Source: Erigeron canadensis (Eukaryota > Streptophyta > Magnoliopsida > Asterales > Asteraceae). From it: DNA of 64,000 nucleotides. Location: assembly GCF_010389155.1 (NCBI RefSeq), contig NC_057761.1, forward strand, positions 43,572,213 to 43,636,212, written 5' to 3'. Numbering within the stretch: position 1 is the first letter of the stretch; each line of letters begins with the position of its first letter. The notes under the pieces were generated by a model. That model did no database searches. It saw only the letters and a program-made list of their open reading frames with translations, and had not been told where the DNA came from. Below are positions 23,814 through 33,331 of this stretch, one piece after another. The position numbers were made by a program, and so were the translations under genes.

Positions 23814-25070
23814 ATGACTGCAGGCGGTAGAGCCATGCGCCAAAGGATGATGAGTATGGAGAAACTATCGGACGACGAATTAAGCAACATATTCATCCGA
23901 TTACCTGCGAGACAGCTTGTCCAGATGAGGTGTGTTTCTAAACCCTGGAATGTTTTTTTATCTACTGAATCCTCCTATCTCACCAAATCCCATCTCAATC
24001 ATTCACTCCGCAACAAACATAATGAAATTGTCCTGGCCTTCACCGTCCGCAATAAGGGTGGTCCTGAAGTTTGGCCATACAATCTCTCCGGAACTCCATT
24101 TACCAATCTCAGTGATCTTGTTAAGGTACCTGCAGATAAAATCCCACTAATGCGACTTTCTTCCAAGGGCGGTCATGTTATAGGTTCCGTTAATGGCTTG
24201 CTATGCTTTTACATCGGACCTCCTGATTTTGTTAAAGGAATTTATATCTGGAACCCTTCTTTATCACTTATAATGCCTCTCTATGTATTGTGCGATCCCA
24301 AGTGGGCTCATTCATATAATTATAGATTCTATTTTGGGTTCGGGTTTGATCCCAAGACTGATGACTACAAAGTTGTTAAACTTGTACGAGATCATGGCAA
24401 ACTAATGTGGCTGCCAGTTGAGGTCTACAGTATGAAAAAACGCTCTTGGGAGTTCATTGTCGATAGCTTTCCCTCGGATGTTGATAAAGGCTTCGATATG
24501 TGTGTAGATGATCATGATGGCCATCTTCATTGGTTGTGTAAGATGGTTGATAATAATGACATCCAAACAATAGTAGCATTTGATTTGGGTGTGGAGTCCC
24601 CCTCCTTCCGTCAGATATCTCTTCCAGATTCCGTAGCCAGCAACTGCGATACAGATAACCTGCAGCACACCAAACTATGTATGTTGCACGGAAAGCTTTG
24701 TGTGGTGTCATATACTATATATGATCATGGTGAGGGTAAGTTACAAGTGTGGGTAATGAACGAGTACGGTGTAGCTGAATCTTGGGTGAAGAGCCACGTG
24801 CTGTCAAATTTGAAAGGTGAACATACAATACCAATTGGATTCACATTAAACAGTAAGTTTCTTTTTCATGATAATATCAAGGGTGTATTGGCCTCGTATG
24901 ATCAAGAGACAGCAACGGTTACACACCTTGGGAGTTATCGTCTTCTTCATTGCCTCGGGGAAGTGGTTCAGTATGTCGACTCGCTTGTTTGGTACGCAGG
25001 ACCTAGCCACGAAGAGTGGGTAAAGGTGGCTCAACAGTACTACTTTGAGACCATGGGACTAAAATTCTAA
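23814..25070 (+). CDS. F-box protein with F-box-associated domain (type 1)
   Basis: Single-exon gene of 418 residues. The F-box (KLSDDELSNIFIRLPARQLV then MRCVSKPWNVFLS) is at residues ~17-50 and would bind an SKP1 adaptor in an SCF E3 ligase. The associated beta-propeller-like domain follows with its usual signatures: VIGSVNGLLCF (122-132), IYIWNPSL, FGFGFDPKTDDYKVVKL, VEVYSMKKRSWE, then GYRL/SYRL-type strands. This is the CPR1/CPR30-like class; substrate unknown. Either Met1 (MTAGGRAM) or an internal Met before MEKLSDDE could be used. The last ~15 codons (KVAQQYYFETMGLKF) and the 3' flank match a hAT MITE (see 25023-25200). A truncated inverted paralogue is at 9512-9727. It faces the RsgA pseudogene at 25523 tail to tail. 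Confidence 0.9.
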   Translation: MTAGGRAMRQRMMSMEKLSDDELSNIFIRLPARQLVQMRCVSKPWNVFLSTESSYLTKSHLNHSLRNKHNEIVLAFTVRNKGGPEVWPYNLSGTPFTNLSDLVKVPADKIPLMRLSSKGGHVIGSVNGLLCFYIGPPDFVKGIYIWNPSLSLIMPLYVLCDPKWAHSYNYRFYFGFGFDPKTDDYKVVKLVRDHGKLMWLPVEVYSMKKRSWEFIVDSFPSDVDKGFDMCVDDHDGHLHWLCKMVDNNDIQTIVAFDLGVESPSFRQISLPDSVASNCDTDNLQHTKLCMLHGKLCVVSYTIYDHGEGKLQVWVMNEYGVAESWVKSHVLSNLKGEHTIPIGFTLNSKFLFHDNIKGVLASYDQETATVTHLGSYRLLHCLGEVVQYVDSLVWYAGPSHEEWVKVAQQYYFETMGLKF

Positions 25071-25200
25071 GGCCTTAAATATTTTATATATAGACTTAAT
25101 GTTTGGATTTTGGACTAACTACCCCTCTAAAATTTCTTATTGGTTTTTGCATCACATCTTTTATATTACTAGTTATTCAATAACATAAGTGGAGATACTT
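25023..25200 (-). mobile_element. hAT MITE remnant supplying the F-box gene's final codons and 3' flank
   Basis: From AAAGGTGGCTCAACAGTAC onward the sequence follows the reverse complement of the MITE at 39478-39778 (CAGAGGTGGCTTAACAGTAC), including the blocks ATGGGACTA, TAGACTTA-TGTTTG, GATTTTGGA and TTTTTGCATCA. A stretch of about 18-20 bases present in the other two copies after ATGGGACTA is missing here, which moves the stop codon. The far terminal repeat is not recognisable. Confidence 0.68.
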
Positions 25201-25522
25201 AAATTTTTTGCTTTTTTTTTTTAATTCAATTTTATATGTTTTGGCTACACACAAAAGGACCGTCGTCCTTATAATGCTGGTGTGAGTATCACTTGCACTA
25301 TGCACAATTGGTTGGTGGAAAAGCAAATCCAAGAAAAAAAACTCGATTGTGTAGCAGCTATTTATGACAGGTGTGTTCGATAATGTAGAAGAGGGTATTC
25401 ATCACTTGATAAAAAGAATTTGAGATTCTTGAAGTAATTACAGTAACCTTGGTAAAAAGAGCTAACAACATTCTCAATCTGATCACCTTAAAGAAGTTCT
25501 GTCTGAGAATATATGAGCATAC

Positions 25523-26156
25523 CTTACATCACTTTCGCGTTTGGTTACAAGAGTTCGCAACTGGAATTCCTCTTTAGTTTTAATCTCATCAAGCAATTGA
25601 AAGTAGTATTGATATCTTTCCCAATAAGTTTCTACAAGGCAGCTTGGTTCCCCAAGATGTAAGCAATTACCAAATGCACATTTGGATGGATTCACTTGCC
25701 GAAAGAATCTTGTGAACCTGATAAGAATGGAAGTCAACATGTCAACACAGAAAAATCAATGACGACAACACAGACGCAGCATTATCTGCTGATCGGGTAA
25801 CTAGTTGAAACGGGTCAAAGCGGCAAACCACCTCCCAGTCAAAAAGCCTGAACTCACCTCTTGTCACAATAATTATTCTGTTTCCAAAAACAATGTCACA
25901 ATAATAAATTGAATTTTTAAATGAACAACAGCAATATGTACCCGTTAAGATATAACACAACCCAAATCGGCTCATGCAAGAATATGGGTTAAACATCACT
26001 GGTAGATAGTTTTTAAATCAAGGTAGATGCCAAACAAGCTTTAGCAAAAAAAATCAGATGAAGCTGGCACAAAGTTAACAGGACAAACCTCTGGGAAGCA
26101 CAGGGCAAGGGACTGTTTTCTTACTTTCAATAGACTCGGTTGGTTTATGGGATTAG
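25523..26156 (-). pseudogene. RsgA GTPase pseudogene (3' exons only)
   Basis: Two RsgA exons survive on the minus strand. 26156-26099 encodes NQPSLLKVRKQSLALCFPE followed by a GT donor; 25717-25523 encodes the zinc domain (PSKCAFGNCLHLGEPSC) and QLLDEI... to DVR. The second has one extra base near 25690 relative to the copy at 8353, which shifts the beginning of the exon out of frame, and the cysteine-rich part continues in the other frame. Everything 5' of NQPSLL is missing, with unrelated sequence beyond 26156. It is the inverted partner of 7924-8546. Confidence 0.87.
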
Positions 26157-26995
26157 ATTATGTAGACTATTTACTTAGACTTTGTACTTAGACTTTGATT
26201 TTCTGTGACCTCCGTATTGGTTTTGGCCTTGTGTAGAGGTAGGCTTAAACCGAGGGGGGAGGTCACGCTAGGCTGACCCCAAAATGCTTGTTTGCCGGAG
26301 GACATGACCAATGAGAGGGGATTTAGAGGACTAAGATTAGTTTAGGGATTTGAGAGTGTATGTGAGGAATAGGATTTAGTCTAGCTAGGTCGCCCTAGTA
26401 CTTTGTTCCGTAGGTGTTTAGCACCAATTATCTTTCTGCATGGTTGGTTCCTTTTTATATGCACGTATGCTTTGTTGTTTACTTATCCCATGTTGGCTAG
26501 TGTATATGTATTGTTGAACTTGTACTAAAATTTGTTAAGTTGCATGCTTGTTACTCCCTCACGCTCACAAACAGGTATTTCCTTCTTTGCTATCGGCGAC
26601 TGACAGGTATGATAACTAAAAAATAAATCTTATCTATAGGAGATCCAAGTAAAATCCACACCCTTCCAATGAAAAAACTCCATGTCTCACTATTTGTATC
26701 ATATACTCACATTTGTACCAAACTAGCAAATTCTCATCCTCTCTCTAAAAGTACACGACAGTGAAACTATTTGCACACTCTCGCTCTCTTTCTCTCTAGT
26801 CGGCTCCCTTTTCTTTTAGAAAAATCGATTTGTTGTGTTGAACGGTAAGCGCGTTAATTTTGTTAAACTCCGTTATTTGACCGTTATTGATCCAGACCTT
26901 TAAATTTACCTTATAACCCCTTTAACGTAATGGTAGACCTCCATTACCGTTATAATGACCGTTAAGACTGTTATTTACAACACTGGTATATAGAA
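26157..26995. other. Intergenic, unassigned
   Basis: 26160-26600 is less AT-rich than its surroundings and has no frame or terminal repeats I recognise; it abuts the break of the RsgA pseudogene, so it may be an inserted element. 26830-26985 contains GTTATTTGACCGTTATTGA-like and ACCGTTAAGAC motifs reminiscent of a decayed hAT element, without provable ends. Confidence 0.35.
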
Positions 26996-27420
26996 AAAAG
27001 TAGGTGTAGAAGTACAAAATGTGATTGGATTATTATCTCTAGTCTGGTACCATTAGAGGAACAATTTGATCTAAAACTTTTTTAAAAAGTTTTTAATAAA
27101 AAACTTAAACATTGGAGATGTTCTGAAAAGTATATTGAGAAAAGTAGGTGTAGAAGTACAAAATGTGATTGGATTATTATCAATACCAATAGAGGAAAAA
27201 TTTGATCCAAAACTTTTTTAAAAAGTTTTTAACCAAAAACTTAAACAATAAAGATGTTCTAAAAAGTATATAAAAAAAATTAGATGTAAAAGTATAAAAT
27301 GTGATTGGATTATTATCTTAGTCTGATATCCTTAAAGGAAAAATTTGATCCAAAACTTTTTTTAAAAGTTTTAACAAAAAACTTGAACATTAGAGATGTT
27401 CTAAAAAATATATAGAGAAA
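26996..27420. repeat. About 140-bp tandem repeat, three copies
   Basis: Units start near 27001, 27145 and 27281 with TAGGTGTAGAAGTACAAAAT or diverged versions, each followed by GTGATTGGATTATTAT and an ACTTTTTTAAAAAGTTTTTA palindrome. The third copy is the most diverged. Non-coding. Confidence 0.85.
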
Positions 27421-28862
27421 ACTTAAAATTTGATCCACCACCACCGCTGCTACTCCGGCTGCCGGTGCTGATATGATGTCCAACGTTTTTTCCGGCTGCC
27501 GCTTCTAGCCGTCACTACTGCTGTTGTCAGAGAAACCATACGAGCGAACGAAACCGGCGGACAGATTAAAACAGTAATCAAAAGCTTACTTCAGTTATCT
27601 TTGTTTGTATGATAGAAACGATGAGATATCGAAAAGAGGTATATGTGCGATTCATTTTTGTATGCTTATGTGTTGGGAGAGGCAGCAACATCGAAAAAGT
27701 GTTTTTGTGTATTCATGGTTTTAGAGTGTGTATAGAAAGAAAGTGGTGGTGGGTTAGGTATGTGGACAGGCTATTTCTTGGTGGGTGTGTGTATGGTATA
27801 AAATTAATGTATATTATGAATATTTTATATTTATTTGATTTTTTTTAATATCACGTACCATTATATTTATATAAATATTATATATATATATAGTATAGGT
27901 AGGTAAAAATAAAACAAGTATTAAAGTAAAACAAACAAAACAATAGGTTTTTTCTTCACTGAAGATCACTGTGCATCATAAAAATAATCGTGTATCAATT
28001 TAACCATGATCTAAGGGTCAAGATCATGTCTTATTTGTTTTCCTTTAATACTTGTTTTATAATACCCAACCTCATATAGTATATAATAATAATGGGTAGC
28101 TTTCCTGTGAGAATAGATTAAAAATAATGTGCTATTTTTTTATAACATAGTATAGAAGTATAGATACGATGTTTACAAATTATTTTTCCTTAAGTTTAAT
28201 GTAATACATGATTTGCCTAAAATTGTAACAAGAGATAAATGATTTAAATTATTAGGCTTAAATAAATTTTAAAAATGATTCTTATAAGTTTCACGTATGA
28301 CAAAGCGGGTGCGGTTGATGCCATTTCGCTTCAAGTTGTCAAATAGGGTTAGTTTTGGGTCAAGTGGGTTGACGGGTTAAATAAGTTAGTTTTGGGAAGA
28401 GTAGGTTGACAGGTTAAATAAGTTAGTTTTGAGACAAGTGGGTTGGTGGATTAAATAGGTTAGTTAATGGATCAGTTAGATTGCATTCGAGTAACCCTAT
28501 TACCAATTGAGTTTTTAAACTAGCTCTAAAGTATTATTGGAATGTTAATGATAAAAATAATTAGATTGTATTAATACATTTGTTGATTCTCAAAAGTTTA
28601 ATTCTTGTTTATATAACACCGCAGTTGGTGTGTATTTTATTTTTAATTTAGTTAGAATTATACTCGTGTAATGTGTAATGGTATATGAGTTTCCGATTTT
28701 TCTTTATGTGTCAGGCTAAATCAAATTTAAAACACAAAAAAATCGCAAACTTCGATTAGTGCGTGGAGGAAAGGGCAACAGTGACCGATTTTGGATAATC
28801 CAGCTATATGAAGACTGCTATTGAAAATTTAAAGAAAAATAATTAATTAAATATATTTAATA
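27421..28862. other. Intergenic with hairpin and short repeats
   Basis: 27421-27850 has a GCC/ACC-rich patch and a weak open frame (27609-27848) that I do not recognise. 28360-28465 holds three rough copies of a GGGTTGACGGGTTAAATAAG unit. Near 28145-28163 the minus strand reads TCTATACTTCTATACTAT, identical to the 5' end of the Helitron at 58932-59254, so an unpaired Helitron 5' end is likely here. Confidence 0.4.
27910..28060. repeat. Foldback with 27-nt arms
   Basis: ATAAAACAAGTATTAAAG at 27911 pairs with its complement ending at 28060; the 27-nt arms have one mismatch and the loop is about 95 nt. No clear target duplication. It could be a small MITE or a hairpin within a larger element. 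Confidence 0.7.
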
Positions 28863-29173
28863 TCTTATATAAATAAAACAAGATTGTGATGACATCTATA
28901 TTTTTAAAAAAATATTACTTGGCATCACTAGACATTCTCTTATTAATTATTTATATTTTATCTAATTAATTTATGACATCATATCTAATTACATTTTGAT
29001 TTTCTCTATTCATCCATTAAATATCTTCATTTTTAAATATTTTAGTTTGTTATATGCAAATAGGTTACATGTTTTCTTTTTAAGTTTTATATATTTTTTA
29101 TATTATTAGATTACATGACATTTATAAACATTTTTCTTGATCTGTCCGCATAATACGCGGATTCCTAAGCTAG
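28863..29173 (+). mobile_element. Short complete Helitron
   Basis: Starts TCTTATATAAATAAAAC after an A and ends CTAG before T29174. A hairpin TCCGC-ATAATAC-GCGGA (29145-29161) lies eight bases upstream of the CTAG. 311 bp, AT-rich, non-coding. Confidence 0.7.
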
Positions 29174-30306
29174 TATTTATTTAATAAAGCATGGTAACAA
29201 ACTTGTCGATATTTGAACATGACAAGTGTAATTCACTTATTTTCCATCATAATTTAATAATTGATTCTATTTAAGTGTCATGATCTTATAGTTATGAGTA
29301 TTTTTAAAAGGGCTAATTGGTTGTAAAGGTACTATACTCGTCGACTTTTCCTATGTAAAGTATCATCCTTAAAAACCGTCTAATGTAAGCCCACTGTGTG
29401 TAAACGCGATCTATTTCGGGTATCAAAACCACTATCCGGTTTTGTTTGACCAGTTTTCTGCATGTTCTTGTTTCTCCGTTGAATATCGCTGTCATGTCAC
29501 CCTGCCACGTACTCTCTTGGTTGACTTGTTGACTGAAAAATGGGCGGGATAATTACCTCCAAGATATTCCGCACGTTTATATATAATAAACATTTATATA
29601 TACAATATATATATATCACTTACCATATACATATAGTTTATATATATACATTTGAAACATCACTTTCTCTCACTTTCTCCTTTATACTTCTTTAAACAAA
29701 ACACCAACATAACACTCACTTTGTCTCCAAGTACAATATCATTATCGGAATCAACGAAAAAAACCCTAATTTTTCGAATGTAACCCTAAATCGATGGATT
29801 GATCTGAAACACTTTCCAGTGATTGTTAAAGTCTACATGTAAGTATTTTCTTCTTTATCAACTTAAAATTAGGGTTTTTAATGGGTGATTATGACATGGG
29901 GGTTTCATCGAATATAGGGTTCTTATTTGTATTAGATACTTCAAATCCCCAATTTTGAACATTGTTTTTTATGTGTTAACCTACATCTGGCAAAATGGGG
30001 CAAAATTCAACCCAAAATTAGGGTTTTTTATGGGTGGTTAAAACATGGGGGTTTCACTGAATTAAGGTTGGAGATGTCTATTAGTTACTTAAAATTCCCA
30101 ACTTTGAACTTTTTTTTTTTATGTTTTAAACTAAATTTGGCAAAATCTAGGAAAAATTTAATTAAAAAATATAGGTCATGATGAGCAGATTATCTTGCAT
30201 GGCGGTTTAGGTAGAACAACGTATGTACATATATTATAAAAATCCAGATATATTTTTAATTTTATAATACTTAAATATTTTTTTTGTTTTTGCTTTTTGT
30301 TTTAGG

Positions 30307-31012
30307 ATGACTTATAGAGGTTATGAGTTCCAAGTAAATTTTGACGGGGTGTTTTTTTTATTATCCATTGAGGTATGAAAGTGGAATAGACCTACTGTTA
30401 TGCACTGCAAAGATCACTTCATTTGAAGAATTTTTTGATTATCTAGAAGAACAAACTAAGTCAATAATAGTGGGTTTGTACTATTTAATTCCGGGGAATG
30501 AGTTTGAAAGTGGGTTGATAAATGTAAGTGAAGGTAGACATGTGTATGCATTGCCAATTGCAGAAGAGACTCGGAAGAGGAGGGCAATTGCAGATGTTAG
30601 AAAGCAGTTAGCAGAGGAGGCACTTCAGGCAAGTAAAGAAATTGTTGTGACCAAAAGTGCTCAGGAAGCTTAAAGGAGTAGGGCAATTCAAGTAGTTAGA
30701 AAGAAGTTAGCTGCAGATGATGCAAAGAAGGTACTTAAGCAAGTCTGTGTAACCACAAGGAAGGTTGCAAAAAGGGATATTGGCAAATGTGATAGTCAAG
30801 GGGACATGCAAACCAAACCCATTAGACAACACCAAAAACAAAACAAATGAATTTCAGAAGTGATGGGGAAATCTGTTGATGGAAAAAATAGTTTGAAGAA
30901 GGAACCTGTAACCTTGAAAAAGAGACCACCAAGCCAAAGGCTTATGCTTCAGAAGTTATCTCAACATGTTAAAGGCCCATGCAACACTATTGAAACTGTT
31001 GTTGAACTGTAA
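30307..31012 (+). pseudogene. PB1-like-domain protein of a MULE, broken
   Basis: A leader exon ends at a GTAAGT donor (29838/29839) and the intron closes at TTTTAG (30305), just before the ATG at 30307 (MTYRGYEFQVNFDGVFF). An eight-T run (30352-30359) is one base too long, since dropping a base rejoins the frame YYPLRYESGIDLLL. That frame then gives GLYYLIPGNEFESGLINVSE, typical of the PB1-like domain found at the N-terminus of plant MULE proteins (GLYY-PG---GL). An in-frame TAA (30671) and TGA (30848) interrupt a continuing frame that ends at 31012. The C-terminal part has two ~32-residue Lys/Arg/Ala repeats (RRAIADVRKQLAEEA, SRAIQVVRKKLAADD). Not functional unless the homopolymer is a sequencing error and stops are skipped. 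Confidence 0.68.
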
Positions 31013-31659
31013 ACCCATGGTGATGTTTGAAGCCATGTCTTTTGATCCCATTATGTTATGTAAAATATTTAAGGTGTGTACACTTTGGTGATAAAACTCT
31101 AACCAATTATGGGATGTTTGTGGTATGTATTAAGTAGTAATGTAGCATGGATGGACGTGTAGGTTTTAGTATGGTTTATGTACCATATGTGGCATGAAAA
31201 ACTGATAACCCATGCTTATATGTCTTATTTTGTATGCAAAATATGTGTAATGAATATGCTTCTGCCAGTTTTTTACTAGTTATGCTTATGCCTTCTTATG
31301 TTTGTAAAATACACAAGAAATGAATATGTTCTAAAACTGCCAATATTTGATCACTTATGCAATTAATCAAGACAATATATCCCAGAATTGGTTACAAACA
31401 AAATGTTACCGCTTCCAAATTAAAATACTAGTTACAGAATGACACAAGTGTTACCACTCCCATTAACAAGCAAAAAAGAAGATAAATTGACATTGGTTAC
31501 AACACTAGGCCACCAAGGCATCAATGACAATACACAAGAACATCACAAGTTCACAACTATTAATAAACATAAACAATTTGTTTGATTGATTTTGTTTTTT
31601 GATTTCACAATGCTGACCAACTCCATTAACTTCAAAACCTCACTTTGTGAATTTGCAGT

Positions 31660-32033
31660 TTATCCATGTCCATCCATCTCAGTTGTATCCTTGTCTTTGA
31701 ACCTTTGCAGATTAATGTGCATTCCATAAATCAAGTCCTTGTAATAGTCACATGGTAGCTCATCATCAAGGAACTTGTACATTCCACACTTTTTCTTATA
31801 ATCCTAACCGAAATATAGTATATATACAAATTCAACTTTATTTTCATTTAACAAAATCAAACATAAATATAGTAGTTATATTACTTGGATTGACTTACCA
31901 AAATCCGGCATGCAAGGAATTTCCTTTCTGGGTTCTTCATAGTCCACGAAGTGCGAGGAAATATTTTGTACCCACATTCACAATAACATACAGGGGTTTG
32001 ACGTTTCGATCGAATTGAAGATGATGAACTCAT
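31660..32033 (-). CDS. GRF-type zinc-finger protein inside a MULE (2 exons)
   Basis: Exon 1, 32033-31899 (45 codons), and exon 2, 31803-31660 (47 codons plus TAA), join through a GTAAGT donor and a TTAG acceptor in phase 0, giving 92 residues. Residues ~16-65 form a zf-GRF domain: CYCECGYKIFPRTSWT, then MKNPERKFLAC, then KKCGMYKFLDDEL. The usual CxC, C, C ligands and the TSWTxxNPxRxF core are all present. GRF fingers bind single-stranded DNA or RNA in proteins such as TOP3 and APE2; small GRF-only proteins are common in plant genomes and their role is unclear. Here the gene lies wholly within the MULE and points at the PB1-like relic. A direct repeat duplicates its leader and first codons (see 31982-32285). 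I could not tell whether it is expressed. Confidence 0.78.
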
Positions 32034-32285
32034 AATTTGACTGAATCGATTTGGTGGGTCGTTTTAGGGTTTCTGGATTCGTATGGGGGAAAATCCAATT
32101 AGGATTATTTGGGAATTTACACAGAATAGAGTTAATAACATACAGGGGTTTGATGCTTCGATCGAATTAAAGATGATGAACTCATAATTTGACTGAATCG
32201 ATTTGGTGGGTCATTTTAGGGTTTTTGGGTTCGTATGGATCCAAACCCAATTGGGATTATTTGGGGATTTACACAAAATAGAGTT
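31982..32285 (-). repeat. 152-bp tandem duplication covering the GRF gene's leader and start codon
   Basis: Two copies start at 31982 and 32134 (AATAACATACAGGGGTTTGA). The inner copy supplies the true start of the GRF gene. The outer copy has its own ATG at 32185 and reads MSSSSLIRSKHQTPVCY, then TAA at 32132. It therefore forms a 17-codon upstream frame if transcription starts beyond it. Confidence 0.88.
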
Positions 32286-32502
32286 GTTTTATTTTTGGAT
32301 ATAATTGAGCATATATAGGCTTGAGAGAGTAGTGGAATACTGATTTGGCATGCCACATTGGACAAAACCGCTTTAAATTTTAATCGTAATCCCCTAATTA
32401 AGAGTTAATTACACTGTTAGTAATTTTATTAAACGATTTTTAGGGATGATACTTTACATAGGAAAAGTCGACAAGTATGATACCTTTACAACCAATTAGC
32501 CC

Positions 32503-33269
32503 TTTTTAATATAATTATTTATAAAGATTTATCATTTTTTATCTTAATTATTGCATTTTAAAAGTAGACCATCTTTTTTATATATTAATAGAGGAGTAGA
32601 AATATCAATAAACATAAGCTATGTTTTACAAGTGTTGCGCTAGAGGTAACAAATGATTATATATTTTTTTTAACAGTTAGTCGGTATTCAACATCAAGAA
32701 ATACTTCACCGTATAATGGTGAGGCCCTGCACGTATTATAGACTACGATATGTAGACTGTAAGCCGTTACAGACGATTCATGGAAAAACCTACAAACTTA
32801 TCACTCTTAAGAGTCGAACTCAAGATTTATGAGAAAAACCAGAGATACATCTGCCTTCATTTTAAAAGAATAAAATTTTCTAAACGTTAGTTGTTAAAAT
32901 AAATGTCAACCATTGAGATGGTTGAGAAATTCGTATTCGAAGTGTTGTAGTAGATCATCATCATCTAAGAAAGAGTAAAATGTCAGCCATTGAAATGGTT
33001 GAGAAATTAGCACCATTAAATTTCCTTAATTGATGATTAACAAGAGTAAAATATGGATTAAAAAATGAAACAATAACACACACCTTCTAATCACTTTCCT
33101 TATCCCGACAATGACTGCAACGTGGGTCTGAGTCTGATTCTGTCAAAATTTTATCCCATACTCCCACACCCACACCTTGATTTTAGGGTCTCTTTTATCC
33201 GTTCGTCATCTCTTTTTATAAAATCCAATTATTAATCACATCTATATCTATATATATATATATATATCT
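32503..33269. other. Intergenic, upstream of the kelch gene
   Basis: AT-rich DNA with GAGATGGTTGAGAAAT/GAAATGGTTGAGAAAT repeated at about 32915 and 32990. No frame or element ends recognised. Confidence 0.45.
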
Positions 33270-33331
33270 AATCATTTCACTTCCATAACAACGCCATTAT
33301 TCCACTCAACCAACATCTAAATTCTATTCAG
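33240..33331 (+). promoter_or_regulatory. Putative promoter and leader exon of the F-box/kelch gene
   Basis: A TA-rich run (33241-33268) precedes a CA/TC-rich leader that ends CTATTCAG at a GTACAAAT donor (33332). A matching TGCAG acceptor lies at 34742. A 5'-UTR intron of about 1.4 kb is therefore plausible, but this is read from splice consensus only. Confidence 0.4.

Larger units (their letters stand above)
29310..32502. mobile_element. Mutator-like element carrying a PB1-like relic and a GRF zinc-finger gene
   Basis: Inverted repeats of about 75-80 bp begin GGGCTAATTGGTTGTAAAGG at both ends and stay alike through TCGACTTTTCCTATGTAAAG. The flanking 9-mers TTTTTAAAA (29301-29309) and TTTTTAATA (32503-32511) agree at 8 of 9 positions, the target duplication size of Mutator elements. 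Inside are a promoter-like region with a leader exon and intron, a broken PB1-like frame (30307-31012, plus) and, convergent to it, an intact two-exon GRF zinc-finger gene (31660-32033, minus). No MULE transposase (MuDR/SWIM domain) is visible, so the element is non-autonomous. Confidence 0.85.

Noticed and set aside
24402..24711. Minus-strand frames inside the F-box gene
   Set aside because: Antisense shadows of the F-box-associated domain.
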